A stretch of 64,000 nucleotides of DNA, from contig NW_008708986.1 in the NCBI RefSeq assembly GCF_000327385.1, forward strand, positions 2,203,559 to 2,267,558, read 5' to 3'. A program made the translations under genes and the position numbers. The notes below the pieces were generated by a model. The model was not told where the DNA came from. It saw nothing but the letters and a program-made list of their open reading frames with translations, and made no database searches. Positions within the stretch are counted from its first letter, which is position 1, and every line of letters starts with the position of its first letter. The DNA is from Lottia gigantea. Taxonomy: Eukaryota > Mollusca > Gastropoda > Lottiidae. Positions 1 through 12,363 of the stretch are shown piece after piece.

Positions 1-1359
1 ACCAAGGTCATGTCGATCAAATAATTACCCAGATATACACATAACACTCACATAGTACTGGATATATACCTATATATGCAACATACAGAATACCTCACTA
101 CAAATAATGGGTTTGAGCCACCAATTTGACAAAATAAGTAAATTTAATGACATAATACATCATCTTTAAACTGTTATTACATTTCACACAGAATGAAACA
201 AGTCAAGAAAAACAAATAAAGGTTGCAGCTTAAATCAAGTATTTCTCTATTAAGTTTTCCAATAATATCAATAATAATCTTTGACTTCATGAACAGTGCA
301 TTTTTGATACAAATTTTCAGGAAGTGAAAGCAGACATAATACGTTCCTAAAAGAAACATTGATATATTGTTATTATTTCAACATCTGTATCATTGGTGAG
401 GAAAAGAAATATCTTACGTTTACAATGTTGGAATGTTCTATAAGAATCTCAAGTTATCAGTACAACACTCTGAAAGTTTCTTGAGGTGAATCATCGACCA
501 AGAATCTATACCATCTATGTTGATGAAAAGTTTCACCAGAGGGCATACTTAGAAGAATATTTAATTTGATAAAGATATGAAATAAAATCTGAATGAGTGT
601 AAATTGCAACGGATCGAAAATAAAAGAGAAACTATTTTGAAAAAGACCGGATCTCACAACTGGTACCTAATGATTAAGTCTTTGAAAGAGGATTTTGTGC
701 ACTTGAGCCATAAAAATATTTTCTTGGTATCTATTTCTTAAGACAAGTATAGCTACTAAAAGAGTATTAAATCTTCCTGTTTTGAAATCTTGTTTTTGTC
801 TTAGTCAAAATCAAATCTGTGACCTGTTATGTCATTGTCAATTGAAATTTACCAACATTCTTCTTTCTTATCTATAGTAAAATTCTTGTTAAGAGTAATG
901 AGGTGGCTGTTTGGCTGAACAATAAATGAAGGGGAAGTAGGTAGTCGACAAGGGTAGCTTCTGAGTTCTTGCTTTTTCATTTGTGTCATTGATAATCCTA
1001 AGAACATGATTTGATTTTGCATTCTTTGGACGGAATTGACTTGAATTTTTAATAGGAACGTACAAATATAGTAGAAGTAAATAGAAGTCAGATATGACTG
1101 AAAAATAGCGATAAAGATTAAACTGAAAGGAATGATAATAAATTTAGGACCAATGTAAAGAAAACATAAACAAACATGATAGACATGCCAGTTATTTGCT
1201 TAGGAAGATATTATAATTAGAAAAGGAAATATTGTAATTAGAGATAAAAGAGAGGTAGATATCATTATAGAATTAAAAACATGTGCCTGGAGAAACAAGT
1301 CATGTATTTCCTTTGATTGAAATCAAACGGAATGCTGAGTAACTAATGTTCAAGTGGAA

Positions 1360-1640
1360 CCAAGATGGCAGCTAGGTATTCTGATTGATAGCACCTGATC
1401 ATTACCTTTGGAACGTTACACTTCGTATACATAGTATTATTACCTAGGTAACGGCGAAAACTCAGCAGAAATCATTTTACAATCCGCCCTCGAGATTCAA
1501 TTCTTTCTGAATTCTTTTGGTAACGTGATCTTCTATTCTAAACAGACTGGCACGTGCCTCTCCCATCTGTAACCATTAGCAACTAATACAATATGGCGGT
1601 TATCTGTCATCGGCGTAAAGTGTTTATGGAGTTTTCAAAA
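1360..1640. promoter_or_regulatory. Promoter-like patch with X-box, E-box and YY1-like motifs
   Basis: Within 280 bp of AT-rich DNA lie an AAGATGGCAGC motif at about 1362, a perfect 12-bp palindrome TTACCTAGGTAA at 1440-1451, a palindromic E-box GGCACGTGCC at 1549-1558, and ATATGGCGG at about 1591. The palindrome sits inside ATTACCTAGGTAAC (1439-1452), which fits the RFX X-box consensus RYYNYY-N2-RRNRAC. CpG is more frequent here than in the flanks. This could be a core promoter, either for a minus-strand gene to the left or for the far upstream exon of paramyosin. The motifs are seen in the sequence; the function is inferred. Confidence 0.35.
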
Positions 1641-3208
1641 AAGTAAATTAATTTCTCGTTTACTTAGAAATTCAGTCAATATACAAACTTCATCAGCATT
1701 ATTTTAAAGATTCCAACTTAATCAAATTAAACTTAAGTAAATAATATGTTAATGATGCATTAAGTAAAATATTTTAAAGTAAAACTGCCCTCTTAATTAA
1801 CTAGAAGTTATATACAGCTCGCAATCTTACATTTAAAAAAAAAATGATGTAAATGAAGCCGAAATATTAATTTTCAGGTTTATTTCTGTTCCAAGACCAA
1901 CATTAAGACAAGACTTTAGAAAGATTGCAGTCATATGAGATTTACACAAGAGAAACATAAAAATAGATGCTTCAAAAATAATAAGTTACAATTACGGTAG
2001 TCATGAAACTTAAAACTAATTATATCAGTAATACGATAACAATGGCAAGAAAAGTTTTCGTCGTTATAGGGGAAAAAGTAAACAATTGAGAAATATATAA
2101 CAATAAACATCAAGATAAAACAATATACTGAGTCAGCATCCAGATAGAAAATCTATTCTACATGCTAATAACAGTGTTTAGTAGGCTAAACTATCTTGAT
2201 ATACCTTATCCGCATTTGGGCATCGGCATAATGGCATGGTGCCAGAACACTTTCTATCTTTTATCATCTTTGAGTATACTATTACCCCAAGTCTACCTAT
2301 AGTTGATTATTACCACATACTGAGACAACACATTACGTACATTATAGATTAGGGTGGAACTTTCCGTAGTTCTTTGACGGCAGATACTCAAATGCTCTCA
2401 AGCTGTGAACTTTGATATCACATTAATGAGAAATCGGTGTAAACAAACAAATTTAAAAACTAAAACTTGTAATAAATTGACATGAACCTCGGTGAACTAG
2501 TTTTTCGGTTATATTCTATTATGTTTCATCAATCATAAATTTGATAGAATCTGATTGATTCTTTTGGAATCTAATATAAATAGACATTACATAATATACT
2601 TACAAATTCATAATTAGATTTCCACACATTAATAAAAGTTTAAATTTTAATAAAAAAAAACACAAATTCGTTAATTATGAACTTTGCTCTGTTTGTACTG
2701 AAATCGAGGTAGTCTGACCTGGCATAAACTTTGTTTAATTTCTATGGTCGGTTGCTTACTGTCAGTGCCTTCAGTTGGATATTAACTTTCAACCACCCTA
2801 ATATCTAATAAACAGATACATAAACAAAATACACACATAGGTACAATACAAAAAATAATCAAATCGTATTTTTTCCTGTGGATTACTTCACTTCATGAAA
2901 TTCATTTGTTATTTCATACAAAAATTCAACATTAGAAAAAAGGAATCGAAATATTCGATCCGTTTAATGACTATTAAGAACCATTCCAAATGATTAGTTC
3001 GAAAAATCAAATGCAAATGTTTGATAGCAAATTAATTATGCGTGGAGTAGCTTATAAGATGGAAGCTGCCAAAGGATTAATTCCAGATCCATACAAAGTA
3101 TATAAAATTTACGGATTAGTTGGAATATGTACATCAGTTATCTAACTAACCTAGAATTCGTTGTCAGTTGATTTGGCACATTTATTCCTGGCAGACTAAT
3201 ATTTGTTA

Positions 3209-3218
3209 CTATAAATAG
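3209..3218 (+). promoter_or_regulatory. MEF2-type site / TATA box upstream of paramyosin
   Basis: CTATAAATAG matches the MEF2 consensus YTA(A/T)4TAR exactly and also contains a TATA-box core. It lies about 650 bp upstream of the first paramyosin exon placed. MEF2 factors drive many muscle structural genes, so a site here fits a muscle thick-filament gene. It may be the core promoter, with a short untranslated or tiny coding first exon downstream. A single AT-rich 10-mer can occur by chance. Confidence 0.4.
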
Positions 3219-3866
3219 TACAACCAGCGCCTTTTAAGGGAAAGGTATAGCGCGTGCAATAGTCGTGAAATCTTACCGGTATGCAATGTTTCCTAGACAA
3301 CAAAAATTCTCAAATTAGAAATCAACATCTATTTTACAAGTTAAAATTATCAAGAGTTCTATATAAATGAAGTTTGTAATCTAGAACATGGGAATAATTG
3401 TGATAAGAAGGTGTCAGACTCTACATATCCTTTATTTCTGACTTAAAGTAAAATAGTTCTCTTAGTACATCTTTATCAGAACACTGATAAATTCTAGTCG
3501 ACCTCAGTTGCACAAGATAAACAACATCAAATATACATAATCCTTTACCTCACAGTACTGGATCTTAAAACACATAAAAGTTAGCTCGTGCATCATGACC
3601 TGGGTCACTGTGTTTTATTGTAAGCACATTAACAAACCATCGTGCACTGCAGAAATTAATCAAACCATTTCACAAGATGAAACAATTTCCACAAAATTAT
3701 ATAAATGTTGTAATATAAGCAACATAATTTTTACTTTATAATAATTCTTATAGTCTCTTTTGCTTTAGTTTTTTTTTGTTGCATCTTCTTATATAGCCGT
3801 ATAAAACCTGTATTGCTGTTGAAATTTTTTTGTTTATTATTAACCCTTCATCATTCAATTCCACAG

Positions 3867-6800
3867 ACCAATACGGAAACATCATCATCCAGTAGAGTTG
3901 TCAAAACAGAAAAGGCATTTTTTGAAAAGGAGGAGACTCGATATCAGGTATAACGTCACGAGCACATGTTATTGAATGACGTCAAGTGTGACGTGCGGAT
4001 TTGAAGTGACGTGTATTACAAATGATGTCATAGTTTGTGATCGCTTTAAATACCGTTTTCCATTCACATTCGCAATATCCATTTTGATGTGATCGTAGAC
4101 CAACATGACTATCCAAATCCATATCCCAAATAGTTATTACCTTTTTTGTTCCTCAAAGAGTGGGTTTTGTCTGATGATTTTCCTTTCTGACACGAACTTT
4201 CCTTATCATCCTCATCACATCGTTAAATCCAAGCATACCATTCCGTGAAATCTATAACGGCAATTCTATCGTACTAATTCTATCTTTCCGGTTTTTCTAC
4301 TTTTTCCGCATCCTCTTTTTTTCAGCATGCAAGTATTTCATTTCAATCTCTTTTTTTAAATGTTACTTTTATTATTTTGTAAAATTAATCTTTATTTACA
4401 TAATTAAGGTAGTTTTCATAATAGCAAAAGGTTAGAAATTACAGCACATAGATAATGTATTCACTATCCATAACCCCAATCCAATAAAGTAATGATGTTT
4501 TTTTTTTTTCCAGTCCAGAATTCGAGAACTCGAAGACAGTTTAGATTTTGAAAGAGATCACCGAGTTCGAGTAAGTATCTCACATCTACTCTAAAACGAA
4601 TATAAAGTTACAATCTCATCAATTGCAAAACTAGGAATATTTTCACAAAAATAGTGACTCAAAGACAGTTAAAAATATATGAAGAAGCATGGGCGAAGAA
4701 ATTCCATACATTGTGTTCTCTTATGCAGTATTTTATATATTAAACAATATCTTTCTTGTTTTAGGTTGAGAAACTCCTCGCCGAGACCCAGTTCCAATAT
4801 GACCAACTTTCAGACAGACTTGAAGAACAAGGTGGTCAGACCTCCGCTCAGGTAGGCTATGTATTCATTTCAAATGTTCTGCTAAAAATATGACTAGATC
4901 TGGTGCTTCAGCAAACACGACAATCCCACATTATTGGCTATATAGAATACCGTACAAGTAGAACTTGATAGTTTCCAAGACTGGTTATTTCCTCTCAATA
5001 AGAAAAGTGAATTATTGCCATTGTCATCATTAAAATCAAATGTCAGTCGCCGTGAAGGAATACTAATTGTCCATAATCTTTATTATCGCCAAATGAAAAT
5101 TATTTTATCATTTCAGATCGAAATCAGCAAGAAACGTGAATCAGAACTCTCCAAATTAAGGAAAGATCTTGAAATTGTCAACATTGCTCATGAAGGAGCC
5201 GAGCAAAGTTTACGAAAACGACACAATCAAGCCATTGCTGATCTCACCGACCAACTTGAACATATGAGCAAAACCAAAAATAGGTAAGTATCATTTCTTC
5301 AACATAATGCCTTCAATCCCTTTAAGGCGATATGACATACTTTCTTTATAAACAATATCTAACTTTACTCAGTCAAATGTCTGTTCGGAACAGAATTGTC
5401 ATATGCGTGGTTCCATTTCCCACTATCAATGCCTTTGAGCTATTTATCAAATAGCCATTTATTGTTGTTGCCATAAAAAAAATGAAGTATTTTGTCTGCA
5501 AACCACACGTTACTTCTTTTTCTCCATTTAAACGATTATCATAATGAAATACCGGTCCCATATCTGTAAAATTGATTTTATTTCACTCAATGCAATATCA
5601 ACTATTTTATTTTTTTGTCATCTGTTTTTAGAGTAGAGAAAGAAAAGCACCAACTTATCATTGAAATCGATGGTCTTCAGGGAAGCCTTGACTCTCTTAC
5701 CAAGGCCAAGGTTAGTCTTAAAATCTGTGCTTGTCCTAGTGAATACATTACTGAACAACGCTTCGTTATTTTTTTACATTCATTAAAAACCTGGCGCTAT
5801 CATTATGAAGTGTTCTCAAAATTATTCATGGGTAGTTTCAGGTGCAGTCAATTCCTTTGTGTATCTTTATAATGATAATTTCTGTTTTTTCGCATTACAG
5901 ACCTCTGCTGAGAACCGGGCCGATGCCCTTGCTGGTAGCTGTGATCGTCTCAAGGGTCAGGTTGATGATCTTACACGACAAGTCAACGATCTTTCTGGTC
6001 TTAAAGCTAGACTGACCCAGGAGAATTTCGACCTCCAACACCAAGTTCAGGAACTCGACTCTAATAACGCAGCTCTTGCCAAGGCCAAGGCCCAACTCCA
6101 GGCCTCCAATGATGATCTGAAGAGAAATCTCGATGATGAGAGCAGAGTAAGTAGTGTAAAAAGTAAAAAAAAATAAGGAATATTTTGTCGTTTTCTGTTC
6201 ATTTACCAACACTTATGGTAAGAACATCGTCATAAGGAAATTCACACTTTCAGTCTTTTATAAGTTAAGGGAACAATATATTTAGTGATGCAACAGTTTT
6301 TTTCAGTCGATTTTTTTCACGGATTTAAAACTCTTATATATTTCACTTTCAGCAAAGACAGAATCTTCAAGTTCAAGTACAAGGTCTCCAAGTTGATTTT
6401 GACAGTTTGAACGTCCGCTATGAGGAAGAGGTTGAAACCTCCACCACTCTTCGTACCTCACTCGTCAAAATACAAGCTGAATTCACTTCATTGAAGACAA
6501 GATTTGACAAAGAGATGCTCGCCAAGGCCGAGGAACTCGAGGAAACTAGGCGTAAGCTTAATGCCCGAATCCAAGACTTGGAAGATCAATGCGAACAACT
6601 CAGAGCCAGAAACAGCAACTTGGAAAAGGCAAAATCCAAACTCACTATGGAACTTAAAGAAGTCACCATTGAATTAGAAAACGTGAGTAATATTTAACCA
6701 TATGAAATTAAATTACATTATGTGGCATACATTTCATAAGAAGAAATACATGTTATAACCTTGTTTTAAAGCATTGCTCTTCAAGACATAAAGCAACATT

Positions 6801-9800
6801 TAGTTTCATTTCGATTTTACAGACTCAAATCATCGTACAAGATTTGACCAAGAGAAACAGACAATTGGAAAATGACAATGCCAACCTCCAGAGACGAGTA
6901 GATGACCTTTCGAAAGAAAATGATGCCCTTAGAGCCGAAAAGGCCGCCCTTGAACAAGAGTTGTACAGAATGAGAGTTGCCAATGCCGAACTCACCGAGA
7001 GAAACGAAGCTCTCCAACGTGAAAACAAGAGTCTTGCTGGTGAGTAACCTACACGATCTTTCTCTAACAACGCCCAAGAAGTTGTTCATAATCTAAACAT
7101 GTGCATAAAATACAAAATGGTTACATTTTTTTGAAACAGTTTGAGATGGATTTTAGGTCTGTCTGATACTTAATTTTAATCTGCCTCTATATTTCAGACC
7201 AACTCCGTGAAGCCAACCTTGCCCTCAAGGATGCTAACAGGGAACTTGCCGAACTCAGATCCATCCGAGCCCAACTCGAACAAGAGAGAGACTCTCTTGC
7301 CGCCGCCCTCAGAGATACTGAAGATGCTCTTAAGGATGCTGAAAACAAATTGGCTGCCGCCAACTTAGCCTTGAACAACCTTAGAGTTGAGATGGAGAAC
7401 AGACTTAGAGCCAAGGATGAAGAAATTGATAACATCAGGTAAGAATCCCAGTTGGCTTTAGCTGTAAAAATATTCTGTATCTATTCCCTAAATCAAGAGA
7501 TGTGCTGTTTATAATTAAAGTGGTAATCGTGTTATATTAGTAATATATAAGTTGTATCTTTCAACCAGTCCTTTCAAATTTTCTTGATTAATAAGCGAAT
7601 ACCTTTAAGAATGAAAATATAGAGCCAATATTTCTTTTACAAAATTACAATGAAAACATTGCTGACCTTTTCATCTTATGACTAGATATCAATGGAACGT
7701 TATTACACCAAAAGAATTCTATTCTGAGATTAGGTACTAAGTGTAACACTGTGCCGCACTGAACACAGATTTGACTAGAATTGACAGCAAACCGATGGCT
7801 TTACATGTTTTGATCTATATAAAAAACGGAAAGGGTTAGATCTTGTGTTACGTTTGCTAACTATCAGGTAAAGATCAACAGTATGACCCCTTTGACCTAT
7901 TGCCTAAAAAATGCTGTTTAGTTTGTGATAGGATACATATGTTCGATGTTTACAATCTTGTGTGTACTGACTAAGCAAAATTTGATACTAGCTAAGAGAG
8001 TGGGAGGTGAATCGATGGATATAACAATAATATCTACAGACATTTAACCATATTCTTGGGTATATCTGAAGCCTTGTGAGGGTGGGTCACATATTGGAGG
8101 CAGATGCTCTTTAAGAGTTCATCTTGATCAGCACTGATATATTTTTCTAGAAGTTTCTCAACGTGATGCTTTTCAAATTACAGGAGAAGCAGTGCCCGTG
8201 CTATTGAAGAATTGCAGAGAACACTGGTTGAAGTTGAAGTCCGCTACAAGACTGAAATCAGTAGAATCAAGAAGAAGTACGAATCTGACATCCGTGAACT
8301 CGAAGCTGCTCTTGACAACGCCAATAGAGCCAATGCCGAATATCTTAAACAGATCAAATCCCTCCAAGCCCGTGTTAAGGTAAGCATGATTTTCATTCGT
8401 AGTTGACAGTGAGCTCATGGTCGTTGTTGATGTAAATGAGTTTGAATCAATTGGAGGTCTCAATAATTTCACTATTACATTACATGTACTTACATACATT
8501 GGTAATAAGAGTGCCAAAAATATCTGAAGACAACGTGTCTGGTATCATACCATGCTCAAGAGATGCACATAACATTTGTCACGCCAGAACTTCTGTGTAA
8601 ACAACTATATAAAACTATATGCAAATTCAAAACCTATTAGTTATTCAAACAAAGTAAATAAATCTGGTGTATACGAATGGAAATACACAATGTCCTCTTC
8701 TATATGTAAACAGAAAAGTTTTAATAGATCTTCTATAGTCAATAGCATTCAAAATAAAAAACAAACAAGAAAGAAAAAAATTATCTCAGAAAAGGCACTA
8801 CCGCCTAAATCATCTGCAATGATAAAAATCGAAATTAACGAAAAATGTCTAGCGGTAATTGAAAATTGTACACATCATTGAAAACGAAATAGGTAATGGA
8901 ATCAAATCAAAGCTGCCAGAAATTTTTTTTCTTCAACTCAGCGGTTTTTGTTGTAAGAAATAAACTTGCTGATTTCCTAATCTTTCTGTTTAGCAATAAA
9001 ATATCGCAAGTGTGCTATTTTTCTCTGTTATTTTGGCACCAATTTTCCTCGTTTATTTGTCAGATGAAGAGTTATACCACGTGTTTGGCACGAGTTCAAG
9101 TATTTGTGTATCTGATATAGAAGATGTTCTGTTGGCCATATACAGCCAACACTTTTAGCTAGCATCATTCTAAACTGCCACTTACTTTTCAATGTTTATC
9201 AAAAATTTTTGTACATACGAGAACATATAAATAACCTAACTAGAGGAAAATAACAATCAACAACATTTCTTCTCAAATTATCCATTGTACAGAATGATAA
9301 CAAATGAACAGATTATTTTGTTGAGATAAAAGCCTCAAAAGTAGTTGATTCTCCTTTCTTATGAAATAACACCTGATGTCACTTGGTGACCCGGGTTTAC
9401 ATTGGCTATTTATTATTCAGTATTTAGAATTACTTTACAAGATACCTTCCTATTTTCTGTTTATACTTGTTTCCAAACCGACACCATTCATCAAAGGTAA
9501 AGGTTTTTCCATGCATTAACTTTGGTATCAACAATTGCAGTATTATTTCACTTGAGCGACTGTTTTTTCCAGGAATTGGAAAGTCTTTTGGATGATGAAC
9601 GACGTGTATCCGATGATCTCCGAGGTCAACTCACCGTCTCCGAAAGAAAGAGAGTTGCTCTTAACCAGGAATTGGAAGATTGCAGATCTCTTCTTGAAAA
9701 TGTAAGTAGGGTCTCTCTTAAATTGACAGGTTATAACTTAACTTCAGGTAGTGGACTAACATGGAATATAACTGTACCAATGAACAAATCTTTGACATTT

Positions 9801-11177
9801 TAGATCAATTCCTGCAAATCGTCCACTTTCAAAAATATATTATTTATAATATGGATTGTTTGGTCATGGACTAAATTTTCCATGCGAACCAAGAAGTCGA
9901 TTTGGTAAATTACTTATCTTCTTAGTTAATCAATACAATTGGATAGCTCTTATTCTTTGAAGTTACAAGACTTGTATATATTTTATCCTTTAATCTTATC
10001 GTTATTCCAGGCTGAACGTGCTCGCAAGAACGCTGAAAGTGAACTTAATGACGTCTCTGTCCGTCTTACTGAAGTAACCTTACAAGTCACTGCCCTCACC
10101 AACGACAAACGCCGAATGGAAGGTGATATCGCCGCCATGCAATCCGATCTTGATGAAGCCATCAACGCTCAAAGAGCTGCTGAAGAACGAGCTGATCGTC
10201 TTCAGAACGAAGTTGGAAGACTTGCTGATGAACTTAGACAAGAACAAGAAAACTACAAGAACGCTGAAAGTCTCAGAAAACAACTCGAAATTGAAATCCG
10301 TGAAATCACCGTCCGATTGGAAGAGGCTGAAGCTTATGCTCTCCGTGAAGGAAAGAGAATGGTTGCCAAATTACAAGGCCGAGTGAGTACACTTAAGTCA
10401 AACAGACGCTATAGTTGCATCATTTCGAGTTACAGTTAGTTTGTTTTATCGCTTGCTTTACAACTTAAGGAATTATTATTCTGTGAAATACTATGATGAT
10501 TGACATTCGCTTTACTTTATAGGTGAGAGATCTTGAAGCTGAATTAGAAGCTGAAATGCGCAGAACACGAGAAGCTGTTGCAACACAAAGAAAAGTAGAG
10601 AGAATATACAAAGAATACATCGTTCAAACTGAGGATGATCGCAGACAATTAGCTGAATTGAGTAGCATTAACGATACATTGGCAAACAAAGTCAGACAAT
10701 ACAAACGACAGATGGATGAAGCCGTAAGTGATAACTTTTATTGCGTGATTGTTAACTAAGCATCAGATATTCTGGAAAATATCCGTGTCTTGCCTCGAAC
10801 AGGGCAAAACTTTAAAGAGACTTTAAAGACTTAAGCTTAGAACTTTATAGAGCAAGATACTGCCTTTTGGGATTAATCAACTCTCAATTATATTCCTGAA
10901 GAAGCTGCTCTTCTGGTTATGAGGTGCATGTATCCAATTTCTTGACTCCATATTTAGTTGCATCACGATATTGAGACAAGGGCGTCTAATAGTCTAATAT
11001 TTCATTAATTATCTTTTGCAGGAAGACATTGCCAACTTGACAATGAACAAATACCGCAAAGCCAACGCCTTAGTTGAAGAAGCTGAACACCGAGCTGATC
11101 TTGCCGAAAAGAACCTTACCACAGTCCGTAGAGCACGATCCATGTCAGTTACAAGGGAAGTGGTGTACTCAATCTAA
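3867..11177 (+). CDS. Prm: Paramyosin, thick-filament coiled-coil rod protein (5' end not resolved)
   Basis: Fourteen coding exons join in frame: 3867-3947, 4514-4570, 4765-4851, 5117-5283, 5632-5710, 5901-6146, 6353-6682, 6823-7039, 7198-7438, 8184-8379, 9573-9701, 10011-10382, 10523-10723 and 11022-11177. They give 852 residues, close to the usual paramyosin length of about 860-870. The product is an almost unbroken heptad-repeat rod with no myosin motor. Landmarks are [15 protein letters not shown] near the N-terminus, [16 protein letters not shown] mid-rod, [15 protein letters not shown], and [19 protein letters not shown] followed by [18 protein letters not shown] near the C-terminus. 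These match flatworm and mollusc paramyosin block for block, so it is not the rod of a conventional myosin heavy chain. Paramyosin forms the core of invertebrate thick filaments and supports catch contraction. The short non-helical tail carries [11 protein letters not shown], a serine-rich segment likely to be phosphorylated, and the exon ends in VVYSI-stop. An alternative C-terminus may come from 12339. The start-codon exon was not found. Confidence 0.9.
3951..4030. promoter_or_regulatory. Cluster of five CRE/ATF-like sites in a paramyosin intron
   Basis: Starting 4 bp after an exon, 80 bp hold TAACGTCA (3951-3958), the perfect palindrome TGACGTCA (3977-3984), TGACGTGC (3989-3996), TGACGTGT (4007-4014) and TGATGTCA (4023-4030). 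All share the bZIP CREB/ATF half-site TGACG or a one-base variant. Such a cluster near the 5' end of a muscle gene could be an intronic enhancer or an internal promoter. The motifs are visible; activity is inferred. Confidence 0.45.
8576..8881 (+). other. Open frame of 101 codons inside a paramyosin intron
   Basis: The intron between the exons ending at 8379 and starting at 9573 carries an open frame with an ATG and no recognised family. The predicted product is rich in Asn, Ser, Lys and Ile and has a basic patch, QTRKKK. Codon choice looks like translated AT-rich intron rather than host coding sequence. No flanking splice sites make it an obvious alternative exon. It is probably chance. Confidence 0.12.
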
Positions 11178-11367
11178 ATCTTCTAGAGTAGCAGTCTACT
11201 TATACATTTGGGGTCAGAACGGCAGTCAAATTTTAGCTTAAATTCATTCTCGCTGTAGTTGATGTATAAAGCTATGTTTCTATGAGTTCTTGACTTTTGG
11301 CATACTTCGAGTTTATACTTTTATCAATCTGATGGTGTTATAATTTTAAGAATTCAAATTGCGTTTT

Positions 11368-11373
11368 AATAAA
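11368..11373 (+). terminator. Polyadenylation signal AATAAA for the short paramyosin transcript
   Basis: AATAAA lies 191 bp after the paramyosin stop at 11175-11177 in an AT-rich 3' untranslated region. It would terminate the transcript that ends in VVYSI. Confidence 0.45.
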
Positions 11374-12338
11374 TCTCATGAATAATCATTCGATCGCGAA
11401 CTCAGTTCTTAGCTGTTTAACCTCTCAATCATAGTTGATAGCTCTGTAACTTTAAACTTTTCGGAACATAGCTTTTGATGTTTTAATCCTTTGCCAACTT
11501 GAATAAATCCTTGACGTTGATGATGTTCGCTTTGTACTTGAAATGAAATCCCTTACGCTTTCAACGTTTGTACTTTATGCTTTTTGTATTTCACTTCTTG
11601 GTATTAATTTGAATCTCTGGGTTATTTCCTCGGGTCATTTTGGTAAATTAGAATGAGCGAGAAATAAATAATGCTGCCTTTCTGGTTCCTCATCATAAAT
11701 TTCAATACATTGCTTCGTTCATTTATTTTAAATGAAAAGTATTTCAAGTCTCAAAATAACGAATCCGTAGAGAAAAAGCAATATTATTTAGACTACTGCA
11801 TTTACCTATTGAGAAAAAAAAATGCCTATAACTAAAAAAAGCGAACTTTACTTTCCTTAAAAAAATGAACGAAACAAATGTATAATATCTTCTTATTTAG
11901 CCAGCAAAATTTCATGAATCATATTATCTAACACAGCGCATGCATTTTTGCATCCTAATATCCATCAACATCAGTACTATATCAGATTTCGTCTTTGGGA
12001 ATTCTTTGGGTCATGGCGATGTTTGCTTGTAATATCCTTTCATTGAGACGGGCACACTTGCACTAAATGCACACTTATTTAAGATTACTCATTTATTTTA
12101 TGAATTTATCTACATATATATGTTATCAGTAAATGGAGTTTCTGAGATGAGACGGCGCTTTCCAATTTAAAAGACGTAATTATATACATTATATAATTCA
12201 TAAAATGCTTTTCATTTACGAATTAGATTTATTACTTTAAATTATCAACGATTTTTGTCTTACAATTCTGTCGGCCTATTATAGGCCTAATTATACCGGT
12301 ATTTCCCCTGCGTAACAACTTTTTCTTTTCTATTACAG

Positions 12339-12363
12339 GGTTTCATCTGTGGTAAACGTCTAA
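12339..12363 (+). CDS. Prm: Possible alternative last coding exon of paramyosin
   Basis: A strong pyrimidine-rich acceptor (ttcttttctattacag) ends at 12338. If the last exon is cut at the internal GT at 11165 (exon end 11164, phase 2), joining to 12339 reads [16 protein letters not shown]-stop with the stop at 12361-12363. This hydrophobic and serine tail looks like a paramyosin tail, whereas the unspliced form ends VVYSI. The donor GT-GTACTC is weak, so this is a prediction. A second possible donor at 11160 would instead open about 112 codons to 12677 that look non-coding. AATAAA at about 12850 could end this longer transcript. Confidence 0.4.

Larger units (their letters stand above)
1..3866. 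other. Region upstream of paramyosin, no coding exon resolved
   Basis: No convincing coding exon was found here. The first coding exon of paramyosin must lie here or just outside the window, because the exon at 3867 opens with a splice acceptor in phase 0 and lacks a start codon. Only a few residues should be missing, judging from the about 28 residues that precede the matching SRxRELED block in schistosome paramyosin. Two patches look regulatory and are listed separately: 1360-1640 and 3209-3218. Short candidate starts followed by GT exist, for example near 3367, 3388 and 3592, but none is persuasive. Confidence 0.5.

Noticed and set aside
5895-7435. Several minus-strand frames rich in Ser, Leu and Ala
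   Set aside because: They are antisense shadows of the paramyosin rod exons.
3867-11177. Conventional myosin heavy chain or its myorod/catchin isoform
   Set aside because: The rod length (852 residues), the N-terminal SRIRELED block and the C-terminal blocks follow paramyosin. Conventional myosin rods are about 1100 residues and myorod shares that rod. No motor exons were seen, although the far 5' end is outside view.
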